Assembly (NCBI RefSeq): GCF_046630445.1
Contig: NC_092342.1
Span: forward strand, 87,068,501 to 87,132,500
Length of the DNA: 64,000 nucleotides
Source: Rutidosis leptorrhynchoides
Lineage: Eukaryota > Streptophyta > Magnoliopsida > Asterales > Asteraceae
Direction of reading: 5' to 3'
Positions 1 to 12,424 of this stretch are shown piece after piece. The notes below the pieces were generated by a model. That model searched no databases, was not told the DNA's origin, and was given only the letters and a program-made list of their open reading frames with translations. Made by a program: the position numbers and the translations under genes. Numbering within the stretch: position 1 is the stretch's first letter; every line of letters begins with the position of its first letter.

Positions 1-325
1 TATATATATCGTTTCGAGTTTTTTAATTCAATAAACTCAATTTTATGTATATAACTCATTGTTAAAATACCTAATGAGATACTTACTTATCATAATATCA
101 TGTTAACTATATATATAATCAAATATATGTCATCATATAGTTTTTACAAGTTTTAACGTTCGTGAATCACCGGTCAACTTGGGTGGTCAAATGTCTATAT
201 GAAACCTATTTCAATTAATCAAGTCTTAACAAGTTTGATTGCTTAACATGTTGGAAACACTTAATCATATAAATAACAATTTCATTTAATATATATATAA
301 ACAAGGAAAAGTTCGGGTCACTACA
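1..325 (-). mobile_element. Partial Ty3/gypsy LTR, cut by the window edge
   Basis: The sequence matches the outer end of the two long LTRs of the gypsy element further right (compare 42110-42479 and 54340-54693), ending in the same GGTCACTACA. Read on the minus strand, an LTR begins at 325 with TGTAGTGACC and runs out of the window to the left. It is therefore another copy of that family lying beside, or inside, the 3' end of copia element C1. The body of this second copy cannot be seen. Confidence 0.8.
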
Positions 326-564
326 CTTGACACAAAGATTTTCCAAAAGTTACCATTAACCCCCTTCATTAATAACAAACTTGACCCTTTTATTTTAGGA
401 AATAGAATAAAGAAAAATAAAATTAACCTAAAAACTAAATTTTAAAAAAAAACTTTATTTGACTAAAGAAGGAAACAATTTTATACACAAAAATACACTC
501 GAGTAAACTTTCCCGGACTTTGAATAATATTGCGTCACCCAGACTCTAAGAAAATAATTCAGAC

Positions 565-2010
565 TCAATGAATATCATCACTGGACAACATTTCAATAAA
601 TGGATTTAACATTCCAAGTTGTCCAAGAAGATAAAAGTGCATTTCCTCAGTAAGTGCCTTAGTGGAAATATCTGCCAATTGATCCTTAGTGCCAATATGC
701 TTTAAGAAGACTTTGCCCTTTTCAACACAATCCCTTATAAAGTGATGCCTGATTTCAATGTGCTTGGTTCTTGAGTGAAACACTGGATTCTCAGTAATAG
801 CAATTGCACTCTCATTGTCACACATGATTGGAGTGTTGGTCAATGTTAAACCAAAATCCAAAAGTTGATGTTACATCCAAAGTAACTGAGCACAACAATT
901 TCCAGCAGCAACATACTCAGCTTCTGCTGTAGAAGTAGCCACATAATTCAGCTTTTTACTAGACCAGCTAACCAACTTTCCACCTAGCAATTGACATCCA
1001 CCAGAGGTGCTTTTCCTATCTAACTTGCACCCTGCATAGTCTGCAACTGTGTAACCAATTAGATCAAACCCTGAGTCTTTAGAATACCAAAGACCCAGGT
1101 TAGGGATACCTTTTAAGTATCTAAAAATTCTTTTCACAGCTTTATAATGAGACTCCCTAGGATCAGATTGGTAACGTGCACAAAGACATGTAGCAAACAT
1201 TATATCAGGTCTACTTGCAGTTAAGTAAAGCAAAGATCCAATCATACCTCTATAGGTTGATTGACAAGTGGGTTTCCCATATTCATCTTTATCAAGCTTT
1301 TCAGAAACACTCATTGGAGTTCTTAAAGAGGAACAATTTTTAAAACTATATTTAGTTAATATGTCAGAAATGTAGTTACTTTGGTTAATAAAAATGCCCT
1401 CAAAACTCTGTTTTATTTGCAACCCAAGAAAATAGTTTAAAGTACGTAAATTACTCATTCTATACTCTTCAGACATAATGTCATAAAACCATTTTCTCAA
1501 GTGTGGATTTGTAGACCCAAAGATAATGTCATCAACATAAATTTGAACAAGTAACACATCACCTTTGTCCTTTTTGATAAACAAAGTCTTGTCAATGGCT
1601 CCTCTGGAAAAATTCTTTTCTAGAAGAAATGTTGACAAGGTATCATACCAGGCTCTGGGAGCTTGCTTCAGACTATACAATGCTTTCTTCAGTTTGTAGA
1701 CATGCTTAGAAAATTTCTTATTTATAAAATCAGGAGGTTGTTTCACATAAACCTCTTCTTGCAATTTACCATTCAGGAAAGCACTCTTCACATCCATTTG
1801 AAAAACTTTGAAATCTTTTTGAGCAACATATGCCAGAAACAGTCTAGTAGCTTCAATTCTAGCTACAGGAGTAAAAGTCTCATCATAGTCTATTCCTTCT
1901 TCTTGTCTGTACCCTTGAGCAACCAACCTTGCTTTATTTCTGATTACAATACCATCTTTATCAACCTTGTTTCTGAAAACCCATTTTGTGCCTATTGCAG
2001 TTTTATCAGC
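565..2010 (-). pseudogene. Copia C1 reverse transcriptase and RNase H (broken)
   Basis: The frame read from 2010 down starts with the typical copia RT opening ([27 protein letters not shown]). It contains the catalytic [11 protein letters not shown] motif, the [14 protein letters not shown] block, the [15 protein letters not shown] block, and the RNase H motifs [17 protein letters not shown] and [10 protein letters not shown]. An in-frame TAA at 868-870 follows QLLWM; the C-terminal part (DFGLTLTNTPIMCDNESAI to KHIEIRHHFIRD) continues in the same frame to a stop at 565. The upstream part of pol is displaced to beyond 14338 by the nested LARD. In an intact element this enzyme copies element RNA into DNA; here it cannot be made whole. 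Confidence 0.9.
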
Positions 2011-2765
2011 TGTGACAACCCGGAAATTTCCAACCAAATTTAAACTTTAATCTTTATATGTTTCCGACACGATAAGCAATATTTGTTAAGTTAAATTGCA
2101 AGAATTTTAAACTATGTTCATACATTCATTCAACCTCGACCAAGTTCCAACGATTCACGAACCATTAAACGAATATGATTATATATGTATATGTGTATAT
2201 ATATTATAACTTGAAACGTAAACAAAATATTAGATTAAATACTTTATATGATTGTATCTGTTTCAAAATGTTTATCAATGGAATTAGAAGATAAAATCAA
2301 ATGATTGAATTATCAGATATATTGAATTATGATTACAAGTCTCTGTTGAAAGGCCCACGTTGATTTGAGAAATCTTTCCATTTTAACAATATTCAAAAAA
2401 TGGTAAAGTGATTTATAAATAAGAATAAATTGTCAATCATTGAGAACTATACAAAGGATAGTGGAAGATTGAATCTCATAAAGACTCGATTGATCTATTT
2501 AGTTTCAAACGTACAAAACGTTTTCAATTTAAAAAGAATTTTATTATTAAAACGTATATAACTTTTATAAATATCTAGAATCACTTTTTACAACTCATTA
2601 CTTAACTAGTATGATAAAGATAACGATATTTATATTTTATTTTATTAAATATATATAACAATTTAAATTAATATTATATATATTTATACGCGTATTATAC
2701 GTACATAATTTTATACTTTTACTATACTTAAACTTTACCTTTACTTTATTTTTACTTTACTTTAA

Positions 2766-2934
2766 CTTTAATAATTCACTTTAATAATTCATACTTTAAT
2801 AATCCACTTTAATAATTCATACTTTAATAATTCACTTTAATAATTCATACTTTAATAATTCAATTTAATAATTCATACTTTAATAATTCACTTTAATAAT
2901 TCATACTTTAATAATTCACTTTAATAATTCAAAA
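2766..2934 (+). repeat. Minisatellite in LARD 5' LTR
   Basis: There are tandem alternating units CACTTTAATAATT and CATACTTTAATAATT (28-bp period, about six periods), directly upstream of the TATA box. The same array is at about 11403-11571 in the 3' LTR. Its position suggests an upstream promoter array, which is inference. Confidence 0.85.
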
Positions 2935-2936
2935 AT

Positions 2937-2950
2937 CTATTATAAATAGA
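2937..2950 (+). promoter_or_regulatory. Probable LTR promoter TATA box
   Basis: CTATTATAAATAGA lies in the U3 part and is followed by a pyrimidine-rich CTCTAAACTCTCTC about 45 bp later, as at a plant transcription start. If this is the start, the transcribed part of the LTR (R plus U5) is about 2.7 kb, unusually long. An identical site is at 11574-11587 in the 3' LTR. Confidence 0.5.
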
Positions 2951-3705
2951 ATTCAATAGGTTTCATTATTTCATAGAAACTTAAAAATATTTTTCTCTAA
3001 ACTCTCTCAATCGATTTACATATATATATTTACTCCGTATTATTTCAAGATATTATTAGTATACATAAAATATTACGTCAGAGTGCTGTCCGAGTGATTT
3101 CGAAATTGTTTTTTGAGTGGGATTGGATTAAGGAAATTATGGGTTATAGCTATGGAGGTGATTGGTATGGTTCATGGGTATGCTCGTGAGGTCAATATAG
3201 TGTTTATCATCTCCGTTGCGTCTACGTACCTTTCCTGCAATATTGAATCTCAATATTGATACGTGAGTACTCATAATTTAACTTTTACATACTAATAGTG
3301 TATCCCTGACTAGTGCTCGAGTATATAGGATTATGCATGTTTGTACTTTTGATATTGCCTTTAGTTAGGTTATGTTGAATCCTGAATTAGTTATATATGC
3401 GACTGAGATAAGGTATAAGATATGCATGTCGTTGAAAAGCTAGAGAAAAATTAAGAACTTTTCATTTAGATATCGAATGATTTCGATGAACGGATTTGAA
3501 GTTATAGTCCATCGAATTTTTGTATTATTATTAAAAATGATTATTATTATCGTTGTTATTATCGTCGTTCTAGTTTTATCTTATTATTATTATTATTATT
3601 ATTATTATCTTTATCAATAAAAGGATTTATCATAAAAAATTATTATTATTTTTTATTATTACTATCGTTATTATCGTTAAAGTTATAATTAGTATTATTA
3701 TTATT

Positions 3706-3710
3706 ATCCA

Positions 3711-3772
<62 letters not shown>
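3706..3772 (+). repeat. (TTA)n microsatellite in LARD 5' LTR
   Basis: A pure ATT/TTA array, one of several in 3530-3850. The corresponding 3' LTR array (about 12347-12424) is longer, which accounts for most of the length difference between the LTRs. Confidence 0.9.
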
Positions 3773-5688
3773 CATTATTAATATATATATCATTATTTAA
3801 AAATGGTTATTGTTATTATTATTATTACTATATTATCATTAAGATAATTATTAGTATTATCGTTAATAATGTTATAGTAACTATCATTATTAATATTAGT
3901 GTAATTAAAACAAATATTTGTAACATCTAATTATTTTGATTACTATTATTATCATTATTACGAACACGATATAAAAGACGATTAAAAGCTATTAAATGAA
4001 ACGATTAGGAAATAATGGGTAAGAGTATCATGATGAAATTAAAATATTATAAGATATTGATTTAGATAAAATTATCGTTCTTATTATTTTTATCATTACT
4101 ATTATTATTAAAATTATCGTTAGTATTAAAACTATCATTTTAACAAAAATTATCATTTTAATAGAAATGTCATTGTTACTATAAAATATCATTATTATTA
4201 TTATTTTAAATAGAATTATTATTTTAAAGATAATATTAAAAATTATCGTAAATATTAAAGTTATCATAATTAGAATTATCGTTTTATCATAATGTCATCT
4301 TAGTAATTATAAATATTGATATTTTTATAATAATAATTATTATTACAAAATAATACAACTTTTACTTACTATCATTATAGATATTATTTTATCAAATAAA
4401 TATTTGATACAAACATATTTTACTACGTGTAATAACTTACTTTAATAATACGTATCATATTATCTTTATAATATTAAATGAACCCTATAAATTTTATTAC
4501 TTAATATATATAAAAGTATATTTTATTATATAAATATAATATAAAATTTTATTTATTAATAAATAAATTATATTATTTACTCTAATAAATCTTTTAAAAA
4601 TATTTAAAAATATAAAACGACGATATTTAAACTATATATTAATCATGTATAAATTTTTGGAAATTATTTTGAGTCAAATTTACTTTTGTTGACTTTTGCA
4701 TATTAGTCTCGAGCATTAGGATTGTGGTACACTATGACTTGACCTAATTTGTTAGACAAATATTGACCAACACATAATTATATATAATTAATTTAGGTTC
4801 GTGAATCCGAGGCCAACCTTGCAATTGTTCAATGACGTTATATGTATTTTTACTACGAAATACAGTATGGTGAGTTTCATTTGCCTTTTTACCCTTTATA
4901 TTTTTGGGACTGAGAATACATGCGCTTTTATAAATGTTTGACGAAATAGACACAAGTAATTGAAACTACATTCTATGGTTGAATTATCAAAATCGAATAT
5001 GCCCCTTTTTATTAAAGTCTGGTAATCTAAGAATTAGGGAACATACACCCTAATTGACGCGAATCCTAAAGATAGATCTATTGGGCCTAACAAACCCCAT
5101 CCAAGGTACCGGATGCTTTAGTACTTCGAAATTATATCATGTCCGAAGGAGGATCCCGGAATGATAGGGGATATTTTTATATGTATCTAGTTAATGTCGG
5201 TTACCAGGTGTTCACCATATGAATGATTATTTTTTTGTCTCTATGCATGAGACGTATATTTATGAGAACTGGAAATGAAATTCTTGTGGTCTATTAAAAT
5301 GATGGAAATAAATGATTATGATAAACTAATGAACTCACCAACCTTTTGGTTGACACTTTAAAGCATGTTTATTCTCAGGTGTTAAAGAAATCTTCCGCTG
5401 TGCATTTGCTCATTTTAAAGATATTACTTGGAGTCTTTCATAGCATATTTCGAAGAACGTTGCATTCGAGTCATTGAGTTCATCAAAGATTATTATTAAA
5501 TCAATTTATAGTTGGATAGTGGATATTATGAAATGGTATGCATGCCTGTCAATTTTCAATGTAAAGAAAGTTTGTCTTTTAAAAACGAATGCAATGTTTG
5601 TAAAATGTATCATATAGAGGTCAAATACCTCGCAATGTAATCAACTATTGTGAATCGTTTATAATGTATATGAACGGGTCCTTTCAGT

Positions 5689-5700
5689 TGGTATCAGAGC
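5689..5700 (+). other. LARD primer binding site (tRNA-iMet)
   Basis: TGGTATCAGAGC lies two bases after the 5' LTR end and matches the 3' end of plant initiator tRNA-Met, the usual primer of minus-strand DNA synthesis. The following roughly 100 bases (GGTCTTAG, AGAACCAG-like, CATTAGTGAGTCT, ACTTCGACCGTGT) match the leader of the gypsy element at 51075-51173 on the other strand. Confidence 0.9.
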
Positions 5701-6118
5701 GGTGGTCTTAGCGAACCAGGTCTGCATTAGTGTGTCTAACTGATAAGTCGTTAGGATGCATTAGTGAGTCTGGACTTCGACCGTGTCTGCATGTCAAAAG
5801 TTTTGCTTATCATTTCTAGTCGGAAATCATCTGCTTATCATCCATAGGAAATTACCTTCTTATCATTATTAGTCTAGACACGTCTTGCTACATTAATTGC
5901 ATGAGTAGTGTATAGACAAACTTCATATCTTAGCGTATCTGCTAAATCATATCTTATCGTATCTGTTACTTTAAACTTTACCTGACATACCCCGAAAATT
6001 CCTCCGTAATCTATGAAATCTTTTGATCTCTATATATAGATATCCTATGTAAATAGAATACCACCCGATAGCCGAAAAATCATTTTTATATCGAAAATCC
6101 TTTATCCAATCGTATGAA

Positions 6119-6541
6119 ATGGAATTTGTCATCAGTTCAAGTCACTCGGATTCCGAAATGGAATCTCACTCAAGCTCCGAAAGCAGTGTGACCGGAATGA
6201 ATCAACCAATCAGTCATCATCTATTCTGGATGAATTGGGGATGGGTTCGTAGCCTCCTCAATCATTGGAGACAAGAAGAAGGTGATCCCTTCCATCCACC
6301 CCATTGCCCTCTTAACGAAGAACCTGAAGCACTTACCGGCGAACCAATCCGAAACACCATTTTCTCTCTCATTTCCAGAGTATCTCGTCACGATTATATA
6401 CTACATCAAATTCTAGATTATATTTATCCGCTCGTCCGAACCGACAATCACCCCGGTATAATAGAAGAAGTCAACGAACTTCGCGCTCGGGTAGTGGCTT
6501 TGGAGAATATGGTGCAGAGATTACAAACACCAGCAGCATAA
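6119..6541 (+). CDS. LARD open frame of 140 aa, unknown function
   Basis: This is the only sizeable sense-strand frame of the LARD, about 430 bp after the primer binding site. The protein starts MEFVISSSHSDSEME, has a Ser/Glu-rich N-terminus, a Trp-rich stretch (FWMNWGW near residue 40), and ends in a probable coiled coil (EEVNELRARVVALENMVQ, residues about 117-135). After the TAA, the same frame continues as a Pro/Ser/Thr-rich tail broken by further stops to about 6670, so the original protein was probably longer. It has no gag zinc knuckle, protease or polymerase motif. It could be a structural protein of the element or a decaying remnant. Confidence 0.5.
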   Translation: MEFVISSSHSDSEMESHSSSESSVTGMNQPISHHLFWMNWGWVRSLLNHWRQEEGDPFHPPHCPLNEEPEALTGEPIRNTIFSLISRVSRHDYILHQILDYIYPLVRTDNHPGIIEEVNELRARVVALENMVQRLQTPAA

Positions 6542-6670
6542 CCAGTACCACCATCATCAACGCCAACAGTACTATTACCACCTCCAACCACAACTGCGTC
6601 GTAAACATCAACTTCACAATCTGTCCCACGAGCATCAACGTCATACGCACCATAGATACCGAGGAGTACC

Positions 6671-7490
6671 AACAACAACAACTGATGAAGTATTAATTCA
6701 TAACTTCATTGGAGAAACATTCCGCGGCGATTATATAATCTCTAAAGTCTTAGAGATTATCTAATCTAGCCCTAACCATAAATCAGTTAAGCGAACCAAA
6801 ATGATAGAAGGAAGAGTAGAAACCCTGACAAAAATGGTGTGTGATTAACAAGTTAAACTTGTTTTACCAACAGCATCAACAGTACCGTCAACGTCACCAG
6901 CATCGTCAGTACAGTCAACATCAGAATCAACAACACCTATAACATCACAAACTCCGTCAGTTCAAGAATCACTGTGGACATCATTACGAATCAATAACGT
7001 GTATATTGTATCAACAAGTTATGAAGAATTAACTCATTCCCTCTGAAGAAATTATATATATATTTTATATATATATATATATTTTTTTGAAATAAAAAAT
7101 AAATGTTTCCGTGCTAAGCTATTGTGTGTGAATCTTAACTACTCAGTTAATTCATATTACAAATATGCAATAATGTACGTCCCTCACCCGCGACTTAACC
7201 ATCATTAACTACAATCTCTGTCTCAATTCAACAAATTCCAATTCCTAATAAATCAAGTATATATTTGATTTCACACTTCATCATTGATGTAATCGAAACT
7301 TTTCAGATAACATCATTCGTACTTTGCGAAGTTCACAAGAATTTAACGAAAACCAACATCACATCTCAACAAATAACGAAGTATTGATTCATAATTTCAA
7401 TATTATTGAAGAAATACTTATGTAACCTCTAAACCTTCAAGGAATTATTCAATTCTAGTTCCAGCCGTAAATCGAATGAGTTTAATTTAG
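6671..7490 (+). repeat. Diverged internal duplication in LARD interior
   Basis: A segment at about 6680-6790 (GAAGTATTAATTCATAA...ATAATCTCTAAA...CATAAATC) is repeated in diverged form at about 7378-7485 (GAAGTATTGATTCATAA...GTAACCTCTAAA...CGTAAATC). Both copies also follow Ser/Thr/Pro-coding sequence. This suggests an old tandem duplication inside the element. Confidence 0.45.
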
Positions 7491-7600
7491 TATTAACTCA
7501 TTAAAATCTATGTTACATCTGAGGAGAATACATACATATATATTTTCATAACGAATGTAATAAAATTCTTATGTACAAAATATTAATTGTGAAAATTTTT

Positions 7601-7621
7601 TTAACGGGTAGGTAATACCCG
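7601..7621 (+). promoter_or_regulatory. Internal polypurine-like motif with hairpin (LARD)
   Basis: TTAACGGGTAGGTA followed by ATACCCG repeats the sequence that precedes the 3' LTR (10633-10647) and can form a short hairpin (CGGGTA/TACCCG). The equivalent motif lies between the F-box frame and gag in the gypsy element (47225-47245). A second plus-strand priming site is one possible role; this is inference. Confidence 0.4.
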
Positions 7622-7649
7622 AGAGATATATATAAATTCACAATTAATA

Positions 7650-9720
7650 TGTTACATTCTTCGAATCAGATTAAGCAAATTATCAATTATACTTCCTACT
7701 TTCACAATAATATACATTCTTTCATAGAAATCAAAACAACCATACTCATTCAAACCCAATTACGTATTCTGATTTTAAAATCTCAGAATTCAATTCGAGA
7801 TATAACCGGTATCATTACTTTTAGATTCCTACATCTTTCAAAGCTATACTTTGACTTCAAAAGTGTGTTAGAACATCAAATGTATACAAACGATTACAAT
7901 CTATGTTCAAACCCTTCGAAAATCTCTGAAGACACTTCAAATAATGAGCAATCGAGATGATGATCCAACCACATATTACCCACAGTTATTTACTTAAAAA
8001 GCTCTCGAAACCAAAGTCATAATTCAACACATATCTGTGTCAGATCTTTTGGCATTTATTAGCAAAAATAACCTTGCAATTCCTTTGCAAAGTAGCAAAT
8101 TATATCACAGTTCCAGCAAGACAACTTCGATTTTTTCATTCGGAGTAGCCTTATCATAATTTTGATATATGTGATTACCCTTTTGTTACCGTAGAACCTT
8201 TCATATTCCACCACATTAGCAATAAACTTACCAACAACTTCACTGATCTTGGGCATTCTGAAGAATCTTTATATTTATCGAAACCACATCATTTACTCAT
8301 CTGCCTCTTGTAACGAGAATTGTCATACGAATCATTGGGAGTTAGCAATCAGTATTTTGAAGTCTCACAGCATGTTGACGCCAACAGTTATACATAACGT
8401 CTATTTCCAAGGCTTACATACTTCGAATGTGAAGTTTCTGAAAAACACTCTGAACCGCGAACTAGTTCTCGAAATGCTGATGAAGCAACAAAAACTGTAA
8501 AAGACCTTAGCAGTAAAAAGTTTGATGATAAAGATTAGTGTATTAACAAAGCTCAGAAATAGAGAAGTTTTGGAACTGAAAAACGGATTGAGCAAAGTAC
8601 GAAGGAGGCTGTGGACAAATCACAAAGACTGAACCTGCCTTCAAAGAATCCAAATGATTCAGTGTCTGCTGAAGTCATTAACGAATACCTTGCTCCTGAC
8701 TCTAAACCCTTGCGGACAATATTCTTCATCATCCTCTGATATTAGAAATTCTAAAATATCATCATATCTTTCATTATAAATATCCTCCATATTTCTGAAG
8801 ATATTTTCTTAATTTTTCTTATTTGAAATCATTTACCTCTTCGCGCTATCTGTATTACATCATAAAAGAAACTATTTTAGTTTCTAAATTCTGAAACATT
8901 CAAGTTTAAAATAGGAATATTTTGAAGTAATGTTGGGAACTGAAGCATGAATTAGTATAATATAATGACACTTGATCAATGTGATTATATTACAGTAAGT
9001 CATGCTGAGTTTCTAAATGGAACGTGATGATTCACAGATCATAACATCATCATGTGCCATGTTATACGACTCTTGTATTCTATTTTACCTCTAAAATATC
9101 AAGAAAATATTTCTTGATGATTCGGCCTTTTCCAAGGTATTCTAGTAATTTGACAAGTCAAGATCGTGCCATCACAATTTCCTTCCTAGAACATTAACAA
9201 TGTTCATTCTGAAAATCATATTTGTGAATTCTGGACCATTACAAGCGGTGCTTAATCACAAGAAGAAGAAACGAAAGGACAAAACTCCGAAATAGAAATT
9301 GGGGTATAAATTGCAGCAAATAAAAGAGAGCATTAACTGTGGATGACAATGATTATAGAAGATAGAAACAGAGACTTTGAAATATAAGGGAACATATAAA
9401 TCCCAACGACAAACCAGAAATTATAAATCATATATATCGATGCATATAGCAATATAAAGACACGGGAGAACTAGAAACACTATAAACCCAAGAGTATAGT
9501 AGAAGTAAATAGATTCTTCGGGCGGTAGATGAAAAAGAAGAATGACCGATATGAAAGTTATAAGTATATCGAGAATCAGAACTGGATGGAGCATATTGAT
9601 GAATACTTTAAAATATGAGTTGAGGGGGAAAGAATAGAAGGTGATGAAACATGACTAGGAACTTAGAAATCAACAGATTTAACTCACACAATGACGGAAT
9701 AAGTGAATCAAACCCTCTAG
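7650..9720. other. LARD interior without recognisable genes
   Basis: This AT-rich stretch contains only short open frames on both strands, with no conserved motif I can defend. One minus-strand frame (8059-8256) has a CWNC start resembling a CCHC knuckle but lacks the histidine and final cysteine spacing. Confidence 0.6.
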
Positions 9721-10260
9721 TGAATAGGTTAAGCTTTTTGTGATTAATTTAGTCATACCACAACTAAATCAAGTGTGATTAGATCAACACCTAGAGCTAT
9801 TATTCACCACCTGGGTGATTTGGACTGAGAGAGAATCGGAGGAGCTCACTAGATCTGAGTGTGTGTAACAAATGAGAGGCTTAACCTAAAATGAAGAACA
9901 TAAGACTTTATATACCCCTGCTATTGACTCACTCATACGATTCATTCATCACACGTACGAGTTGGCTTCATCAGCCGTACGGGTGATCACTCACTCGTGT
10001 CTTCTCATTTAGGTTGTAATTGTGACTTAGCTCAGCATCAACCGTGCGTATGAGCCTGTCAGCCATACGAGTGAGGCTTCACTCGGACGTCTGACTAAGT
10101 CTAACATAGTCAAACATCCACATCTCGTTCCTGCAGTTGCTGTAACCACATACAAACACGGATAGGATAATAACGAACGATCATGGTGGCCTGTAAACTG
10201 TTGTACCTGCAATGGACGTGGGTAGATGTCTAGGGACTTGCATAAAATGCATCAACAGAA
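9721..10260 (-). other. Promoter-like insert with repeated CGTACGAGT motifs
   Basis: This part differs in base composition from the rest of the LARD. It has a strong minus-strand TATA box (TATATAAAGTC, rc of 9909-9919), GTGTGTAA and GAGGCTTA stretches like those in the small copia LTR at 62356-62842, and repeated ACGAGT/ACGGGTGA-type motifs between about 9950 and 10080. It may be an old copia LTR fragment carried by the LARD. No target duplication was resolved. Confidence 0.35.
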
Positions 10261-10617
10261 GGTGTGAGTTGTAAGAAAAGGAAGGAGGTGAATTTATAAG
10301 AAAATCTCCGACAGAACAATTAAAATGGACGATCGCATTTAAAGCGGATCCTAATTCCTTTTGTTACCGGAGAATCAAATCTTATTACAAAGATTTTCTT
10401 CAAATCCCTTGAAATCTGGAAATCAATCATATCTACTTCAAATGATAAGATGAATCTACACTTACTCATTTCACTCTTCTATGTTAGCTTCATTCGTACT
10501 CTTCATATAAATGGATTGTTTATCCAAATTATTCGCTGATGATAAAACTCTAATTTTCAGCCCGTATGCATCATGAAAACATACTTATTATCATTCACGA
10601 CCTTTCCACTCAAATTT

Positions 10618-10647
10618 CGGGACGAAATTTCTTTAACGGGTAGGTAC
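10618..10647 (+). other. LARD polypurine-tract region before the 3' LTR
   Basis: The 30 nt ending TTAACGGGTAGGTAC abut the 3' LTR. The same 30 nt, with one difference, abut the 3' LTR of the gypsy element (42480-42509, other strand). It marks where plus-strand DNA synthesis starts, and shows both elements use the same machinery. Confidence 0.75.
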
Positions 10648-12338
10648 TGTGACAACCCGGAAATTTCCAACCAAATTTAAACTTTAATCTTTATATGTTT
10701 CCGACACGATAAGCAATATTTGTTAAGTTAAATTGCAAGAATTTTAAACTATGTTCATACATTCATTCAACCTCGACCAAGTTCCAACGATTCACGAACC
10801 ATTAAACGAATATGATTATATATGTATATGTGTATATATATTATAACTTGAAACGTAAACAAAATATTAGATTAAATACTTTATATGATTGTATCTGTTT
10901 CAAAATGTTTATCAATGGAATTAGAAGATAAGATCAAATGATTGAATTATCAGATATATTGAATTATGATTACAAGTCTCTGTTGAAAGGCCCACGTTGA
11001 TTTGAGAAATCTTTCCATTTTAACAATATTCAAAAAATGGTAAAGTGATTTATAAATAAGAATAAATTGTCAATCATTGAGAACTATACAAAGGATAGTG
11101 GAAGATTGAATCTCATAAAGACTCGATTGATCTATTTAGTTTCAAACGTACAAAACGTTTTCAATTTAAAAAGAATTTTATTATTAAAACGTATATAACT
11201 TTTATAAATATCTAGAATCACTTTTTACAACTCATTACTTAACTAGTATGATAAAGATAACGATATTTATATTTTATTTTATTAAATATATATAACAATT
11301 TAAATTAATATTATATATATTTATACGCGTATTATACGTACATAATTTTATACTTTTACTATACTTAAACTTTACCTTTACTTTATTTTTACTTTACTTT
11401 AACTTTAATAATTCACTTTAATAATTCATACTTTAATAATCCACTTTAATAATTCATACTTTAATAATTCACTTTAATAATTCATACTTTAATAATTCAA
11501 TTTAATAATTCATACTTTAATAATTCACTTTAATAATTCATACTTTAATAATTCACTTTAATAATTCAAAAATCTATTATAAATAGAATTCAATAGGTTT
11601 CATTATTTCATAGAAACTTGAAAATATTTTTCTCTAAACTCTCTCAATCGATTTACATATATATATTTACTCCGTATTATTTCAAGATATTATTAGTATA
11701 CATAAAATATTACGTCAGAGTGCTGTCCGAGTGATTTCGAAATTGTTTTTTGAGTGGGATTGGATTAAGGAAATTATGGGTTATAGCTATGGAGGTGATT
11801 GGTATGGTTCATGGGTATGCTCGTGAGGTCAATATAGTGTTTATCATCTCCGTTGCGTCTACGTACCTTTCCTGCAATATTGAATCTCAATATTGATACG
11901 TGAGTACTCATAATTTAACTTTTACATACTAATAGTGTATCCCTGACTAGTGCTCGAGTATATAGGATTATGCATGTTTGTACTTTTGATATTGCCTTTA
12001 GTTAGGTTATGTTGAATCCTGAATTAGTTATATATGCGACTGAGATAAGGTATAAGATATGCATGTCGTTGAAAAGCTAGAGAAAAATTAAGAACTTTTC
12101 ATTTAGATATCGAATGATTTCGATGAACGGATTTGAAGTTATAGTCCATCGAATTTTTGTATTATTATTAAAAATGATTATTATTATCGTTGTTATTATC
12201 GTCGTTCTAGTTTTATCTTATTATTATTATTATTATCTTTATCAATAAAAGGATTTATCATTAAAAATTATTATTATTTTTTATTATTACTATCGTTATT
12301 ATCGTTAAAGTTATAATTAGTATTATTATTATTATCCA

Positions 12339-12424
<86 letters not shown>

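Larger units (their letters stand above)
2011..5686 (+). repeat. LARD 5' LTR
   Basis: This 3676-bp LTR has TG...CA ends. It contains a minisatellite of ACTTTAATAATTC-type units, a TATA box, TTA microsatellites, and a conserved 3' part (about 4790-5686) shared with the solo LTR at 32183-36342 and, inverted, with the gypsy LTRs. Short open frames such as 4744-4953 are not conserved proteins and are not listed. Confidence 0.93.

Noticed and set aside
326-564. 3' LTR of copia C1
   Set aside because: Only AGACTCTA-type motifs resemble the 5' LTR at 17324-17772; no alignable LTR is visible before the gypsy LTR end at 325.
4028-4267. 79-aa Ile-rich open frame, repeated at 12680-12919
   Set aside because: It is in both LARD LTRs, built from ATT/TAA low-complexity sequence; no protein-like composition.
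4744-4953. 69-aa open frame in the LARD LTR (also 13396-13605) with relatives in the solo LTR
   Set aside because: The nucleotide core is conserved across LTR families, but frames are not kept between families, so this is LTR sequence and not a gene.
8059-8256. Minus-strand frame with CWNCDIICYFAKE resembling a zinc knuckle
   Set aside because: The histidine and the last cysteine are not at CCHC spacing, and it is antisense to the element.
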